A stretch of DNA of 38,975 bases, taken from positions 1 through 38,975 of IMG/VR virus record IMGVR_UViG_3300048063_000101; one strand, written 5' to 3'. This DNA is from a virus. Under the pieces are notes generated by a model, which did not search any database, was not told where the DNA came from, and saw only the letters and a list, made by a program, of their open reading frames with translations. Every line of letters starts with the position of its first letter. Within the stretch, counting starts at the first letter, position 1. Position numbers and translations under genes: made by a program. Below, in pieces: positions 17,323-25,039 of the stretch.

Positions 17323-19197
17323 ATGACAGCACAAGAAACTAACTTATTAAACGCTTATGAGACAACCTTAACAGGTACTATCGGTGCATCTGACTTAACA
17401 CTTACAGTAAACTCTGTAGTAGATTCAGCTTCCAATACATTAACAGCACCTTGTTATTTAGTTTTAAATCCAGATAGTGCAACTAATAGAGAAGTAATCC
17501 TTGTAACTAGCATTAACGTTGGTACAAAAACACTGACACTAGATAACATAAACAAAAGATTTTTAACAGGTTCTGCTGCATCATCTGGATTATCACATGC
17601 TTCTGGTTCTGTTGTACGTATGTCTCCACTTCAACAACACATAGAAGATTTAAACGACAGAATAGATGTCAACTTTAACACAGCTGGTACGCAGATAGTT
17701 GCAGGTAATGCAGTAAAAGATGAAGATGATATGTCATCTAATAGTGCAGTACATGTATCAACGCAGCAATCTATTAAAGCTTATGTAGATAGCCAGGTAA
17801 CAGCACAAGACTTAGACTTCACTGGTACAAGTGGTACAGGACAAGTAGATTTAGACAGTCAAACATTAAATATTGTTGGTACTACTAACGAAATAGAAAC
17901 TGTTGCATCAAGTCAAACACTTACCATAGGTTTACCAAGTTCTATAACTGTAAATGTTACTGGTAATCTCACTGGTAATGTCACAGGAGATGTGACTGGA
18001 GATGTTACAGGTAATGTAACTGGTAATTTAACTGGTAACTCCACAGGTACAGTTCAAGCTTCATCGGTCCTAGCTAATGGAGTAACAGCGACAACACAAA
18101 GTTCTGGAGATAACTCTACTAAAGTTGCAACAACAGCTTACGTAGATACTGTAACAACAGCACAAGATTTAGATATAACAGATGGTTCTACTACAAGTGC
18201 AGTAGATTTAGATAGTCAAACACTGACAATACAAGGAACTACTAATGAAGTTGAAGCAACTTTAAGTGGTCAAACATTTACAATAGGGCTGCCAAGTTCA
18301 ATAACAACTAACGTAACAGGTAACTTAACAGGGAATGTAACTGGTAATCTTACTGGTGCAGTCACAGGAAACGTTACAGGAAACTTAACAGGCGATGTCA
18401 CAGGTGATGTTACTGGAGATGTTACTGGAAACTTAACTGGGAATGTTACAGGTAATGTAACTGGAGATACGACTGGTAATGTTACAGCTACTTCTGTATT
18501 AGCAAGTGGAGTAACAGCTACAACACAATCAGCAGGAGACAATAGCACTAAGGTAGCTACTACAGCTTATGTTGATTCTGTATCAGTAGATGACAACTTA
18601 ACAGTTGGAGATGGTTCTGCTACTACAGTTGTAGATTTAGATACACAACAGCTAACTATTGCAGGAACAGCTAATGAAATAGAAACAACAGCTACTGCAC
18701 AAACTTTAACTATAAGTTTACCCGCAACAATAAATGCTAACACTACTGGTAATGCTGCAACAGCTACTGCTTTAGCAACACCAAGAGCAATAGCAGGAAA
18801 TAACTTTGATGGTACAGCACCGATAACAATAGCTGCTGGAGATTTATCAGATGTATCTACTTCTGGTGTATCAAACGACCAGGTATTAGTTTATAACTCT
18901 ACCTCTAGTCAGTTTGAACCAGGTTCAGTAGGTTCAGCAACTGCACTTATTGATGGAGATTCAGACTTTACACTTACAGATGGTATTGCTAATGGAATAC
19001 ACTACGAGTTAGACAACACAGATATGGCTGACTGGAATCAAGGTGGAATAGCTTTATCAACAGCAGGTGGTATCTTTAGACATAATCAAACACAAGCTGC
19101 AACATATACAGTTGCTTCAACAGAGGGTGCAGTATTAGCAGGACCTATTACAATAACAGGTACTGTGACAAATGCTGGTACAATGGTAATACTATGA
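17323..19197 (+). CDS. Tail fibre with tetrapeptide repeats and duplicated modules (624 aa)
   Basis: The N-terminal ~110 residues ('EVILVTSINVGTKTLTL', 'LSHASGSVVRMSPLQQHIEDLNDRI') look like a virion-attachment domain. Then follow modules of the form 'DLDSQTL', 'GTTNE', 'GLPSSIT', a run of (N/D)(V/L)TG tetrapeptides, 'SVLANGVTATTQS', 'STKVATTAYVD'. There are two full modules (tetrapeptide runs at residues 211-242 and 330-385) and a degenerate third ('TGNAATATAL'). The shaft is probably a trimeric beta-helix. The C-terminus is a different beta domain. It adsorbs to host or carries further tip proteins. Confidence 0.8.
   Translation: MTAQETNLLNAYETTLTGTIGASDLTLTVNSVVDSASNTLTAPCYLVLNPDSATNREVILVTSINVGTKTLTLDNINKRFLTGSAASSGLSHASGSVVRMSPLQQHIEDLNDRIDVNFNTAGTQIVAGNAVKDEDDMSSNSAVHVSTQQSIKAYVDSQVTAQDLDFTGTSGTGQVDLDSQTLNIVGTTNEIETVASSQTLTIGLPSSITVNVTGNLTGNVTGDVTGDVTGNVTGNLTGNSTGTVQASSVLANGVTATTQSSGDNSTKVATTAYVDTVTTAQDLDITDGSTTSAVDLDSQTLTIQGTTNEVEATLSGQTFTIGLPSSITTNVTGNLTGNVTGNLTGAVTGNVTGNLTGDVTGDVTGDVTGNLTGNVTGNVTGDTTGNVTATSVLASGVTATTQSAGDNSTKVATTAYVDSVSVDDNLTVGDGSATTVVDLDTQQLTIAGTANEIETTATAQTLTISLPATINANTTGNAATATALATPRAIAGNNFDGTAPITIAAGDLSDVSTSGVSNDQVLVYNSTSSQFEPGSVGSATALIDGDSDFTLTDGIANGIHYELDNTDMADWNQGGIALSTAGGIFRHNQTQAATYTVASTEGAVLAGPITITGTVTNAGTMVIL
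17953..18048 (+). repeat. 12-bp tandem repeat array 1 (8 units, NVTG-type)
   Basis: Eight imperfect 12-bp units, each encoding Asn/Asp-Val/Leu/Ser-Thr-Gly, in the first shaft module of the fibre gene. Units differ at synonymous positions, so the array is old or recombining, not freshly slipped. Confidence 0.9.
18310..18477 (+). repeat. 12-bp tandem repeat array 2 (14 units, NVTG-type)
   Basis: Fourteen imperfect 12-bp units of the same kind as at 17953-18048, in the second shaft module, followed by a closing Asn-Val-Thr-Ala. The different copy number (14 against 8) in otherwise parallel modules shows length change in 4-residue steps. Confidence 0.9.
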
Positions 19198-19724
19198 GTG
19201 AAATACAAGTAAACACAATCAATGAATATACAGGTGCAAGTGGTGTAACCATTGATGGTCTTTTAATTAAAGATGGAGCTATCCCTTCTATTAGTGGTGG
19301 TAAAGTATTACAAGTTGTTAGCACGACAAGTTCTACAGAACAATCAACTACATCTACAAGTTATGTTGATATTACAAATGTAACACTTAACATTACGCCA
19401 AGTTCTGCAAGTAGTAAAATTTTAGTAATATACAACGATAATGTAAGACTTGATAAACCAGGCTCTTTCGCTGCAACAGGTTTTGCACAATGGCAAGTTC
19501 TAAGAGATAGCACAGCTATATCAGTTAGGGAATTTATACAAAGAGATGGGTCTAACCTTGAACATTACAATGTTTTTCCAATGACAATAATACATTTAGA
19601 TAGTCCATCTAGTACATCATCAGTAACTTATAAAGCACAAATGAAAAATGGAGATAGTACAAGTTGTAGAAGTCAATTTAATAATTATACAGCATCAATA
19701 ATGGCTTTGGAGATTGGCTCGTGA
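19194..19724 (+). CDS. Tail fibre/tip protein A (176 aa)
   Basis: Overlaps the fibre stop as ATGA. It begins 'SEIQVNTINEYTGASGVTIDGLLIKDG', a pattern common at the N-terminus of marine-phage fibre proteins, followed by a beta-sandwich-like domain ('SYVDITNVTLNITPSSASSK' onward) ending 'SIMALEIGS', like many trimeric fibre heads. It is likely a receptor-binding or decorating tip, followed at once by a chaperone-like gene. Confidence 0.65.
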   Translation: MSEIQVNTINEYTGASGVTIDGLLIKDGAIPSISGGKVLQVVSTTSSTEQSTTSTSYVDITNVTLNITPSSASSKILVIYNDNVRLDKPGSFAATGFAQWQVLRDSTAISVREFIQRDGSNLEHYNVFPMTIIHLDSPSSTSSVTYKAQMKNGDSTSCRSQFNNYTASIMALEIGS

Positions 19725-20032
19725 TTAGTAAATTAGATGCAATAATAAGTTTAGAACCTAATGCAGAAGTAACATTAATTGGAGATGAAATTGTTACTTG
19801 GCATAGTGAAGATATAACACAACCTACTGATGAAGCTATTGCTACTGAACAAGCTAGGTTACAAGCAGAGTATGATGCTAACCAATACCAAAGAGATAGA
19901 GTTTATCCACAGCTTGGAGAACAATTTGATAAGCTATGGCACGATATAAACAATGGTACACTAGATAACACAGGTGAATTTTTTACAGCATTAAAAGAAG
20001 TAAAAGACAACAATCCTAAGCCAGGAGCATAA
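19721..20032 (+). CDS. Fibre-associated chaperone-like protein 1 (103 aa)
   Basis: GTG start overlapping the previous TGA. The C-terminal half ('YQRDRVYPQLGEQFDKLWHD', ending 'VKDNNPKPG') matches the phage tail assembly chaperone-like pattern (R-x-YP-x-x-x-x-Q-x-D, then VK-x-x-P-KP). Two paralogues follow at 20634 and 22984. It presumably helps trimerise or attach the fibre encoded just before it. Confidence 0.65.
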   Translation: MISKLDAIISLEPNAEVTLIGDEIVTWHSEDITQPTDEAIATEQARLQAEYDANQYQRDRVYPQLGEQFDKLWHDINNGTLDNTGEFFTALKEVKDNNPKPGA

Positions 20033-20632
20033 ATGCCAGGACAAATAAAGATAGATGATGGAGCAGGTAACTATACAGTACTTACTAATGGTGGTTCACT
20101 AGGTTCAGACAAGACAATTACTATTCCTAATACAACAGGAACTATGGCTTTGACTTCTGATATTAGTGCAGGTGGTTTAACAGTCGCTGACCAATACGAT
20201 ATAACTTCTAATATAACATCAACACAAACTGTTATAACTAATTGGGCTAGACCAACAGGAACTTTACAAGGTAACTTAGGTTCTGGAGTAACAGAAACAT
20301 CTGGAATATTTAGTTTTCCTAGTACAGGATATTATTTAGTAAATTTTTATTTAACAGCTAATGTAACAACAGGAAGCCCTGCGTATTTTGTTTTAGGGAT
20401 GTACACGACCAATGATGATTTTTCATCAGAGGACCAAGTATTTAATATTTCTGTTAAAGCACCTAGCAATCAAGCTCATATGGCTCAAAAATCTGTAATT
20501 CTTGATATAACAAATATTTCTAATGATAAAGTTAAATTAACAATGCCAACAGTTTCTGGAACAATATCTGTAGCAGGTTCAACAACTGAAACTAGGTCAG
20601 CTATACAATTTTTTAAATTAGGAGATACATAA
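20033..20632 (+). CDS. Tail fibre/tip protein B (199 aa)
   Basis: Begins right after the chaperone-like stop. N-terminal 'GQIKIDDGAGNYTVLTNGGSLGSDKTITIPNTTGTMAL' is the standard short shaft pattern of phage fibre proteins. Residues ~60-199 form a C1q/TNF-like beta-sandwich by pattern ('GIFSFPSTGYYLVNFYLTAN', ending 'AIQFFKLGD'), a fold used for receptor binding. It is followed by chaperone-like gene 2. Confidence 0.7.
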   Translation: MPGQIKIDDGAGNYTVLTNGGSLGSDKTITIPNTTGTMALTSDISAGGLTVADQYDITSNITSTQTVITNWARPTGTLQGNLGSGVTETSGIFSFPSTGYYLVNFYLTANVTTGSPAYFVLGMYTTNDDFSSEDQVFNISVKAPSNQAHMAQKSVILDITNISNDKVKLTMPTVSGTISVAGSTTETRSAIQFFKLGDT

Positions 20633-20633
20633 T

Positions 20634-20930
20634 ATGGAAATAGAATTTCAAATAGTATTAGCAGAGTTTAATAAAGATATACCAGATTGGTATGGTTGGA
20701 TAAATCCAGAAGATGGAGAAGTTTTATCTAATGTACAAGTTGTAAAAGATGGAGCTACTATACCAACACAAGCAGAGTTTGATAGTAAAAAAGAAGAACT
20801 ACAAGTTCAGCAGGATAGAGCATTTGCTTATCCTAGTATTCCAGACCAGCTTGATGACATTTTTCATAATGGACTTGATGCTTGGAAAGCTACAATACAA
20901 GAAACAAAAGATAAGTACCCTAAAGGATAG
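20634..20930 (+). CDS. Fibre-associated chaperone-like protein 2 (98 aa)
   Basis: N-terminal 'DWYGWINPEDGEVLSNVQV' and C-terminal 'FAYPSIPDQLDDIFHNGLDAW', ending 'KDKYPKG', match paralogues 1 and 3 in layout: an AYP/VYP turn, a Gln-Leu/Phe-Asp helix, then a Lys-Tyr-Pro-Lys-type end. It forms a pair with fibre protein B. Confidence 0.65.
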   Translation: MEIEFQIVLAEFNKDIPDWYGWINPEDGEVLSNVQVVKDGATIPTQAEFDSKKEELQVQQDRAFAYPSIPDQLDDIFHNGLDAWKATIQETKDKYPKG

Positions 20931-20933
20931 ATT

Positions 20934-21335
20934 ATGAGTTCAATACTTAAAGTAGATAACATACAAGAGAAAACTGCAAGTAGCACTATACAACTAGGCA
21001 ACACAGTATCAGAAGATGTTACTGCTGTTACTTCTAGTTCAGGTACATTAACTTTAGATGCAAGTGTTGGTGGATTTTTTACAGTTGCTTTATCAGAGAA
21101 CATTACTACTTGGACAATCAGTAACCTACCAGCAGGTAGAGCTACAGTTATCACAGTACGATTTACACAAGACAGCACAGATAGAACTGTTGTTTCTACA
21201 ATCAACACAGTTGCTGCTAAAACAGCAGGTGGTGGTGGTTGGACAATGACAACTGGTTCTGGAAAGATAGATATAGTTACAGTTCTCTTTGATGGAACAA
21301 ATTATTATTTAGTACCACAACAAGACTGGAGTTAA
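20934..21335 (+). CDS. Tail fibre segment C (133 aa)
   Basis: Begins 'SSILKVDNIQEKTASSTIQLG', a conserved opening of many marine-phage fibre subunits, followed by an all-beta domain ('GGFFTVALSENITTWTISNLPAGRATVITVRFTQD') and an aromatic end 'YYLVPQQDW'. It is likely an adaptor or shaft unit carrying the three tip-like proteins that follow. Confidence 0.6.
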   Translation: MSSILKVDNIQEKTASSTIQLGNTVSEDVTAVTSSSGTLTLDASVGGFFTVALSENITTWTISNLPAGRATVITVRFTQDSTDRTVVSTINTVAAKTAGGGGWTMTTGSGKIDIVTVLFDGTNYYLVPQQDWS

Positions 21336-21336
21336 T

Positions 21337-21909
21337 ATGCCTATTGGACAAGCTAAGTTTGGCTTACTAGGTGGTGTTGCTAGTTTAGGTTCATTAGAAT
21401 TTATTGAAGAAAAAAGTATTACTTCTTCTACAGCAACTATGGAGTTTACAAATATAAAAGAAAGCGAATATGATGTTCACCTATTACAATATAAAGGATT
21501 TGAAGTAGATGCTTCTAATGCTCGACCAGTATTGAGATTTTATGAAAATGGCACATTAGAAACTGATAGTGTTTATCAGTCTGCACATCAACAAATGAGA
21601 GCTACAGGAACTTATTCACAGCCAAGTAGTACAGGACATTCTTATGTAAGATTAGGTGGTGGTGGTAGTAATTCCAATGACCCAGATAATGGTTATGTTT
21701 ACATATACAATGCAGGAAAATCAAATAGGTACACACATACAAACGAACATACAGCAGGTATTTATTTTGGAGATAATGCTTTAATTTCAGAATTTGGTGG
21801 TAGCATATTGCCACAAAAAAGTGTTGTTGATGGACTACAAATTTTAACTTGGTCTGTAGGTAATAACATAACAAATCTACAAGCAAAATTGTTTGGTGTA
21901 AAGCAATGA
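21337..21909 (+). CDS. Fibre tip paralogue D1 (190 aa)
   Basis: All-beta protein with 'GYVYIYNAGKSNRYTHTNEH' near residues 125-145 and a closing 'DGLQILTW....NNITNLQAKLFGV'. The same order (Y-x-YN-x-x-x-S-x-x-YT, then GL-x-F/I and a final K/T-x-F/Y-G strand) recurs in the next two genes, so D1-D3 are tandem divergent paralogues. Candidate receptor-binding tips. Confidence 0.6.
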   Translation: MPIGQAKFGLLGGVASLGSLEFIEEKSITSSTATMEFTNIKESEYDVHLLQYKGFEVDASNARPVLRFYENGTLETDSVYQSAHQQMRATGTYSQPSSTGHSYVRLGGGGSNSNDPDNGYVYIYNAGKSNRYTHTNEHTAGIYFGDNALISEFGGSILPQKSVVDGLQILTWSVGNNITNLQAKLFGVKQ

Positions 21910-22454
21910 GTAATCTAATACTAATTGATGAAACAACTGTTGGAACACCAGCAAATAGAATAAACATTACAAATGTATTTTCTGCTGATTACGATACTTA
22001 TTGCATTCAAGTCACTGATACATTGGCTGGTACTCAAAGAGAAAATAACTCTATGGATATGCAATTAATAAACTCTAGTGACAGTGTTGTTACAGATACA
22101 ACTTATGATAGCGAAATGTTATTTGCAAGAAATTTTAGTGGAACTTATCTTAATATTGGTGGTGCTGGTAGAAATGAAATTGCAATATTGTATCACGATA
22201 ATGGTTCACAAAATGGTAATGGAAATATGATAATGTGGGTATTCAATCCATTTCAATCAGATACTTATACATTCCAAGTACAACAAAGTTCTGGAAGGAT
22301 GTCTTATCCATCTACTACAGAAATTCCTCATATGTCTAAAGGTATAGGAATTTTAAGACAACAATCTAGTATTACAGGTTATTCTTTTATCAACAGAGAT
22401 AACTACAATATAAACACAGGCACCTTTAGAACTTATGGGTTGAAAGTCGGTTAA
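21906..22454 (+). CDS. Fibre tip paralogue D2 (182 aa)
   Basis: ATGA overlap with D1. The closing motif 'TGYSFINRDNYNINTGTFRTYGLKVG' corresponds to the D1 and D3 ends, and 'MIMWVFNPFQSDTYTFQVQQ' to their YN-x-x-x-S-x-x-YT strand. Sequence identity with D1/D3 is low elsewhere, as expected for receptor-facing surfaces. Confidence 0.6.
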   Translation: MSNLILIDETTVGTPANRINITNVFSADYDTYCIQVTDTLAGTQRENNSMDMQLINSSDSVVTDTTYDSEMLFARNFSGTYLNIGGAGRNEIAILYHDNGSQNGNGNMIMWVFNPFQSDTYTFQVQQSSGRMSYPSTTEIPHMSKGIGILRQQSSITGYSFINRDNYNINTGTFRTYGLKVG

Positions 22455-22963
22455 TGGGATTAGTACAAGTAGCAACAAATACAGTAACAAGCTCAACAGC
22501 TTATGTAGATTTAATTGGCACGACTACTGATGATGTTTATATGATTGTAGTCAATGGATATATACCTACTTCTGACGCAGCAGATTTAAGAGCAAGAGTT
22601 TTAGAAAGTTCAACACTCAATACAACTGCAAATTATGATAGAGCTTTTTTATCTATAAGAACTGATACAACTTATAGTAATCAAGCAAATACTAATGAAA
22701 CTTATTATGATTTAACAACTGCTGTAGGTAACAGTACAGGAGAACAAATGAATGGAATTATTTATTTATACAACGCAAATGACAGCAATCAATATACATA
22801 TCTCACAGCAGAAAATGTACAGTTATCGCACACAGCTTTGACAATAGGCAACCAGGGTGCAGCAGTGTTTACTAGCAATAGTCAAGTAAATGGTTTAAGG
22901 TTTTATCCAAACAGTGGCACTATAGCAAGTGGTACTTTTACAATGTATAAATTATCAAGTTAG
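22454..22963 (+). CDS. Fibre tip paralogue D3 (169 aa)
   Basis: TAATG coupling to D2. It shows 'GIIYLYNANDSNQYTYLTAE' and the closing 'NGLRFYPNSGTIASGTFTMYKL', the clearest match to the D1/D2 pattern. It begins directly with the 'VQVATNTVTSSTAYVDL' strand and has no shaft, so it must attach to another fibre component. Confidence 0.6.
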   Translation: MGLVQVATNTVTSSTAYVDLIGTTTDDVYMIVVNGYIPTSDAADLRARVLESSTLNTTANYDRAFLSIRTDTTYSNQANTNETYYDLTTAVGNSTGEQMNGIIYLYNANDSNQYTYLTAENVQLSHTALTIGNQGAAVFTSNSQVNGLRFYPNSGTIASGTFTMYKLSS

Positions 22964-22983
22964 TATGGTAAGATAGGAGAGAT

Positions 22984-23286
22984 ATGGCAACACAAGAAGA
23001 ACTACAAGCGTTAGCAGACCAAGAGATTGAAGATGCTAAACCTTTATATAAGCTAGTTAATAACGAAAGACTAGAGTTTACTGATGCTGATTATGCACAA
23101 GCTAAAATTGATTTAGGTAACGATAAATGGTATGACCAACAGTTTGGTTACATACAAGCTAGGCAAGAAGCGTATGGTTCTGTACAAGAACAACTAGATA
23201 TGCAGTACTGGGATGGTGTCAATGGTACAACTACCTGGGCTGACCACATTGCACAAGTAAAATCTGATAACCCTAAACCTTCTTAA
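22984..23286 (+). CDS. Fibre-associated chaperone-like protein 3 (100 aa)
   Basis: RBS GGAGAG. C-terminal 'ARQEAYGSVQEQLDMQYWDG' and 'VKSDNPKPS' match paralogues 1 and 2, most closely paralogue 1 (DNNPKPG). It closes the third fibre cassette (C-D1-D2-D3). Confidence 0.65.
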   Translation: MATQEELQALADQEIEDAKPLYKLVNNERLEFTDADYAQAKIDLGNDKWYDQQFGYIQARQEAYGSVQEQLDMQYWDGVNGTTTWADHIAQVKSDNPKPS

Positions 23287-23314
23287 TAAATAAACCTATG
23301 ATAAAATTCATAGT

Positions 23315-23461
23315 ATGGATTATTTAATAGGATTTATTGTCGGCTATTGTTGCAAAGAAATGTACAAGTTTATTAAGTATCTTGCAACAGCTGAAACTTT
23401 AATCCTTGCCCACGACTTTGATGAGGACTGGGATTTCTTAACACAAGATGACCTTCCATAA
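23315..23461 (+). CDS. Small membrane protein (48 aa), lysis region
   Basis: ATG 23315 opens a 48-aa frame: hydrophobic N-terminus 'DYLIGFIVGYCCKEMY', then a soluble acidic end 'DFDEDWDFLTQDD'. The stop TAA overlaps the next ATG by one base (TAATG), which argues for translation. One short transmembrane segment is likely. Role unknown; the neighbourhood is a lysis cassette. Confidence 0.55.
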   Translation: MDYLIGFIVGYCCKEMYKFIKYLATAETLILAHDFDEDWDFLTQDDLP

Positions 23462-23628
23462 TGACAGCTTCCAATGGCTTTACACAGAAAGAATTGAATC
23501 AAATGATATTTGATAAGTTAGATGACATAGATAAGAAGCTAGATGAGAAGTTAGATAAATCAGAATTTTATAAAGTATTGGGATTGGTTGCCACAGTTAT
23601 ATTAATTGTTGGTAGTCTAAGTATGTAG
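23461..23628 (+). CDS. XhlA-like holin/antiholin candidate (55 aa)
   Basis: Starts on TAATG. Residues ~8-38 form a charged heptad helix ('IFDKLDDIDKKLDEKLDK') and residues 41-54 a C-terminal transmembrane segment ('VLGLVATVILIVGSL'). This coiled-coil-plus-terminal-TM layout and length are those of XhlA-type hemolysin/holin-associated proteins. The family assignment is by architecture only. Confidence 0.6.
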   Translation: MTASNGFTQKELNQMIFDKLDDIDKKLDEKLDKSEFYKVLGLVATVILIVGSLSM

Positions 23629-23634
23629 GGATAT

Positions 23635-23847
23635 ATGAAAGCACAAGTAAATTTAAGTCAAGTATTACAAGGTGGTTTAGCTGCTCTTGTTGGTTGGTTA
23701 TTTAAAACAGTCAATGATTTACAACAAGAAGTTACTGCCTTACAAGTAGAAGTTATAAATTCAAACAGCAAACTTAGTGATGTATTGAACATCATACAAA
23801 ATATTGATTCAGAGATTACAGAGATAATCTGGAAGATAGGTGGCTAA
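23635..23847 (+). CDS. Small membrane/coiled-coil protein (70 aa), lysis region
   Basis: An N-terminal hydrophobic segment ('VLQGGLAALVGWLFKTV', residues ~10-26) is followed by a coiled coil ('LQQEVTALQVEVINSNSKL') to the end. This is the mirror arrangement of the preceding 55-aa protein, so the two could oligomerise. It ends TAA directly before the ATG of the 17-aa cysteine peptide. Confidence 0.6.
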   Translation: MKAQVNLSQVLQGGLAALVGWLFKTVNDLQQEVTALQVEVINSNSKLSDVLNIIQNIDSEITEIIWKIGG

Positions 23848-23901
23848 ATGATTTGTGGTTTATGTACTGGTATGTGCAACACTTGTCCGATAGGTAAGTA
23901 G
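23848..23901 (+). CDS. 17-aa tetra-cysteine micro-peptide
   Basis: ATG abuts the previous stop, and its TAG overlaps the GTG of the next gene by one base, so it sits in perfect register with its neighbours. The peptide MICGLCTGMCNTCPIGK has Cys at 3, 6, 10 and 13 (CxxC-x3-CxxC), enough to bind Zn or an Fe-S centre. It could alternatively be a coupling leader that delivers ribosomes to the GTG start. Confidence 0.45.
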   Translation: MICGLCTGMCNTCPIGK

Positions 23902-24383
23902 TGTTTAAAAAACTTAAAGATAATCTAGGTTTAGTCGTAACAGGTATAGCTCTTATGTCCTCTGTTGGTGCAGGTATTCAATCTCTTAACGCTGTACTTA
24001 TAACTCTTACAGGAATTGATGACAGGATGAATAACATTGAGTATGAATTTGTAACCCTTAAAGATAGCACTTATGTACAGAATGATATAGCTGTACTGTA
24101 TGAGAAGATACAATCATTAGAGATGGCTGCACAGAATGTCGGTAGGTTTAATGAAGAGATGGCTACCTTACAAGCTAACTTATATAACTTAGAGCAAACA
24201 GTTAGAGATGGTGGGTTTGATTTAGATAGATATTACTTACTAGAAAAGTGGGAGTATCAAGACCTTAATGATTCTTTGACTAGAGTAGAAACACAAATAC
24301 AAAGTGTTAACAATAATATGTGGGAACTTAACGATTTGAAATCTCGACTAGCTTATTTAGAAGCAGCTGGTCATGGACATTAA
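23901..24383 (+). CDS. Membrane-anchored coiled-coil protein (160 aa), lysis region
   Basis: GTG start overlapping the TAG of the cysteine peptide. One N-terminal transmembrane helix (residues ~9-35, 'LGLVVTGIALMSSVGAGI') is followed by long heptad-patterned helices to residue ~150 and a His-rich end (GHGH). The topology recalls spanin-like or holin-associated proteins, but no lipobox or second TM is seen. Role inferred from location. Confidence 0.6.
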   Translation: MFKKLKDNLGLVVTGIALMSSVGAGIQSLNAVLITLTGIDDRMNNIEYEFVTLKDSTYVQNDIAVLYEKIQSLEMAAQNVGRFNEEMATLQANLYNLEQTVRDGGFDLDRYYLLEKWEYQDLNDSLTRVETQIQSVNNNMWELNDLKSRLAYLEAAGHGH

Positions 24384-24477
24384 ATGCAGAACATATCTAG
24401 CTGACAATGACTATACTAATATAACTATATGTAACTGTAAGTATGGGAGTGAACACTGTGAAACTGCAAGTAGTTAG
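24373..24477 (+). CDS. Overlapping Cys-containing micro-ORF (34 aa)
   Basis: ATG 24373 lies in the end of the 160-aa gene and the ORF runs 35 nt into the next one, bridging an otherwise empty 59-bp gap. The peptide has Cys at 5, 20, 22 and 29, with 'ITICNCKYGSEHC' near the end. No separate RBS is clear. It may be real, or the gap may be a leader for the next gene. Confidence 0.35.
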   Translation: MDIKCRTYLADNDYTNITICNCKYGSEHCETASS

Positions 24478-25039
24478 GACACAATTTGGTAAGGATGCAA
24501 CTAATGGGATGCTGTTTATTGATGGTAAGTTTGAGTGTTATACTTTAGAGGACCAATACCAAGCAGTCAAAGTAATGCACGAAACCTGCATACCAGAAGG
24601 CACATACAAAATTAAACTTAGAACAGTTGGGTCATTTAATACACGTTATACCAAGAAATATCCTACCTTCCATCGTGGGATGTTGTGGTTAGAAGATGTA
24701 CCAGGATTTGAATATATATTAATTCATCAAGGGAATAGTGATGAGCATACCAGCGGATGTTTGATAATTGGTGACTCACAACAAGACTTAGATGTAAACT
24801 TTAATGGTATGGTTGGAAGTAGTGCTAACGCTTACAAGAAACTATATCCTAAAGTGTCTGGTGCAATACTTAAAGGTGATGATGTCACCATAGAATATAC
24901 AAAGATAAACCTTAATGGTGAAGATAACAAAGCTAAAGACCACATGATACTAGCTGATAGCGTATATGAAAAGTTACAAGAGATTAATGGTAATGTCATT
25001 AAGACTAATGCTATGATTAAAGGTAGATTAATAACATAA
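24443..25039 (+). CDS. DUF5675-family protein, L,D-transpeptidase-like motif (putative lysis enzyme)
   Basis: 198 aa from ATG 24443; GTG 24458 is the alternative start and has the better RBS (GGGAGTG). The pattern 'GMLFIDGKFECYTLED', 'CIPEGTYKIKL', 'YILIHQGNSDEHTSGCLIIGD' is that of DUF5675. The His95...His102-x3-Cys106 arrangement resembles the HG...S-x-GC catalytic motif of YkuD L,D-transpeptidases. The gene is coupled by TAATG to a holin. A peptidoglycan-acting lysis role is inferred; the true activity of this family is not established to my knowledge. Confidence 0.7.
   Translation: MGVNTVKLQVVRTQFGKDATNGMLFIDGKFECYTLEDQYQAVKVMHETCIPEGTYKIKLRTVGSFNTRYTKKYPTFHRGMLWLEDVPGFEYILIHQGNSDEHTSGCLIIGDSQQDLDVNFNGMVGSSANAYKKLYPKVSGAILKGDDVTIEYTKINLNGEDNKAKDHMILADSVYEKLQEINGNVIKTNAMIKGRLIT

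Noticed and set aside
17953-18477. Possible CRISPR-like array
   Set aside because: The units are 12 bp, contiguous, without spacers, and encode a clear protein repeat in frame.
18270-18548. 92-aa minus-strand frame made of Pro-Val-Thr repeats
   Set aside because: It is the reverse reading of the 12-bp NVTG arrays in the fibre gene; the repeat structure keeps the frame open by itself.
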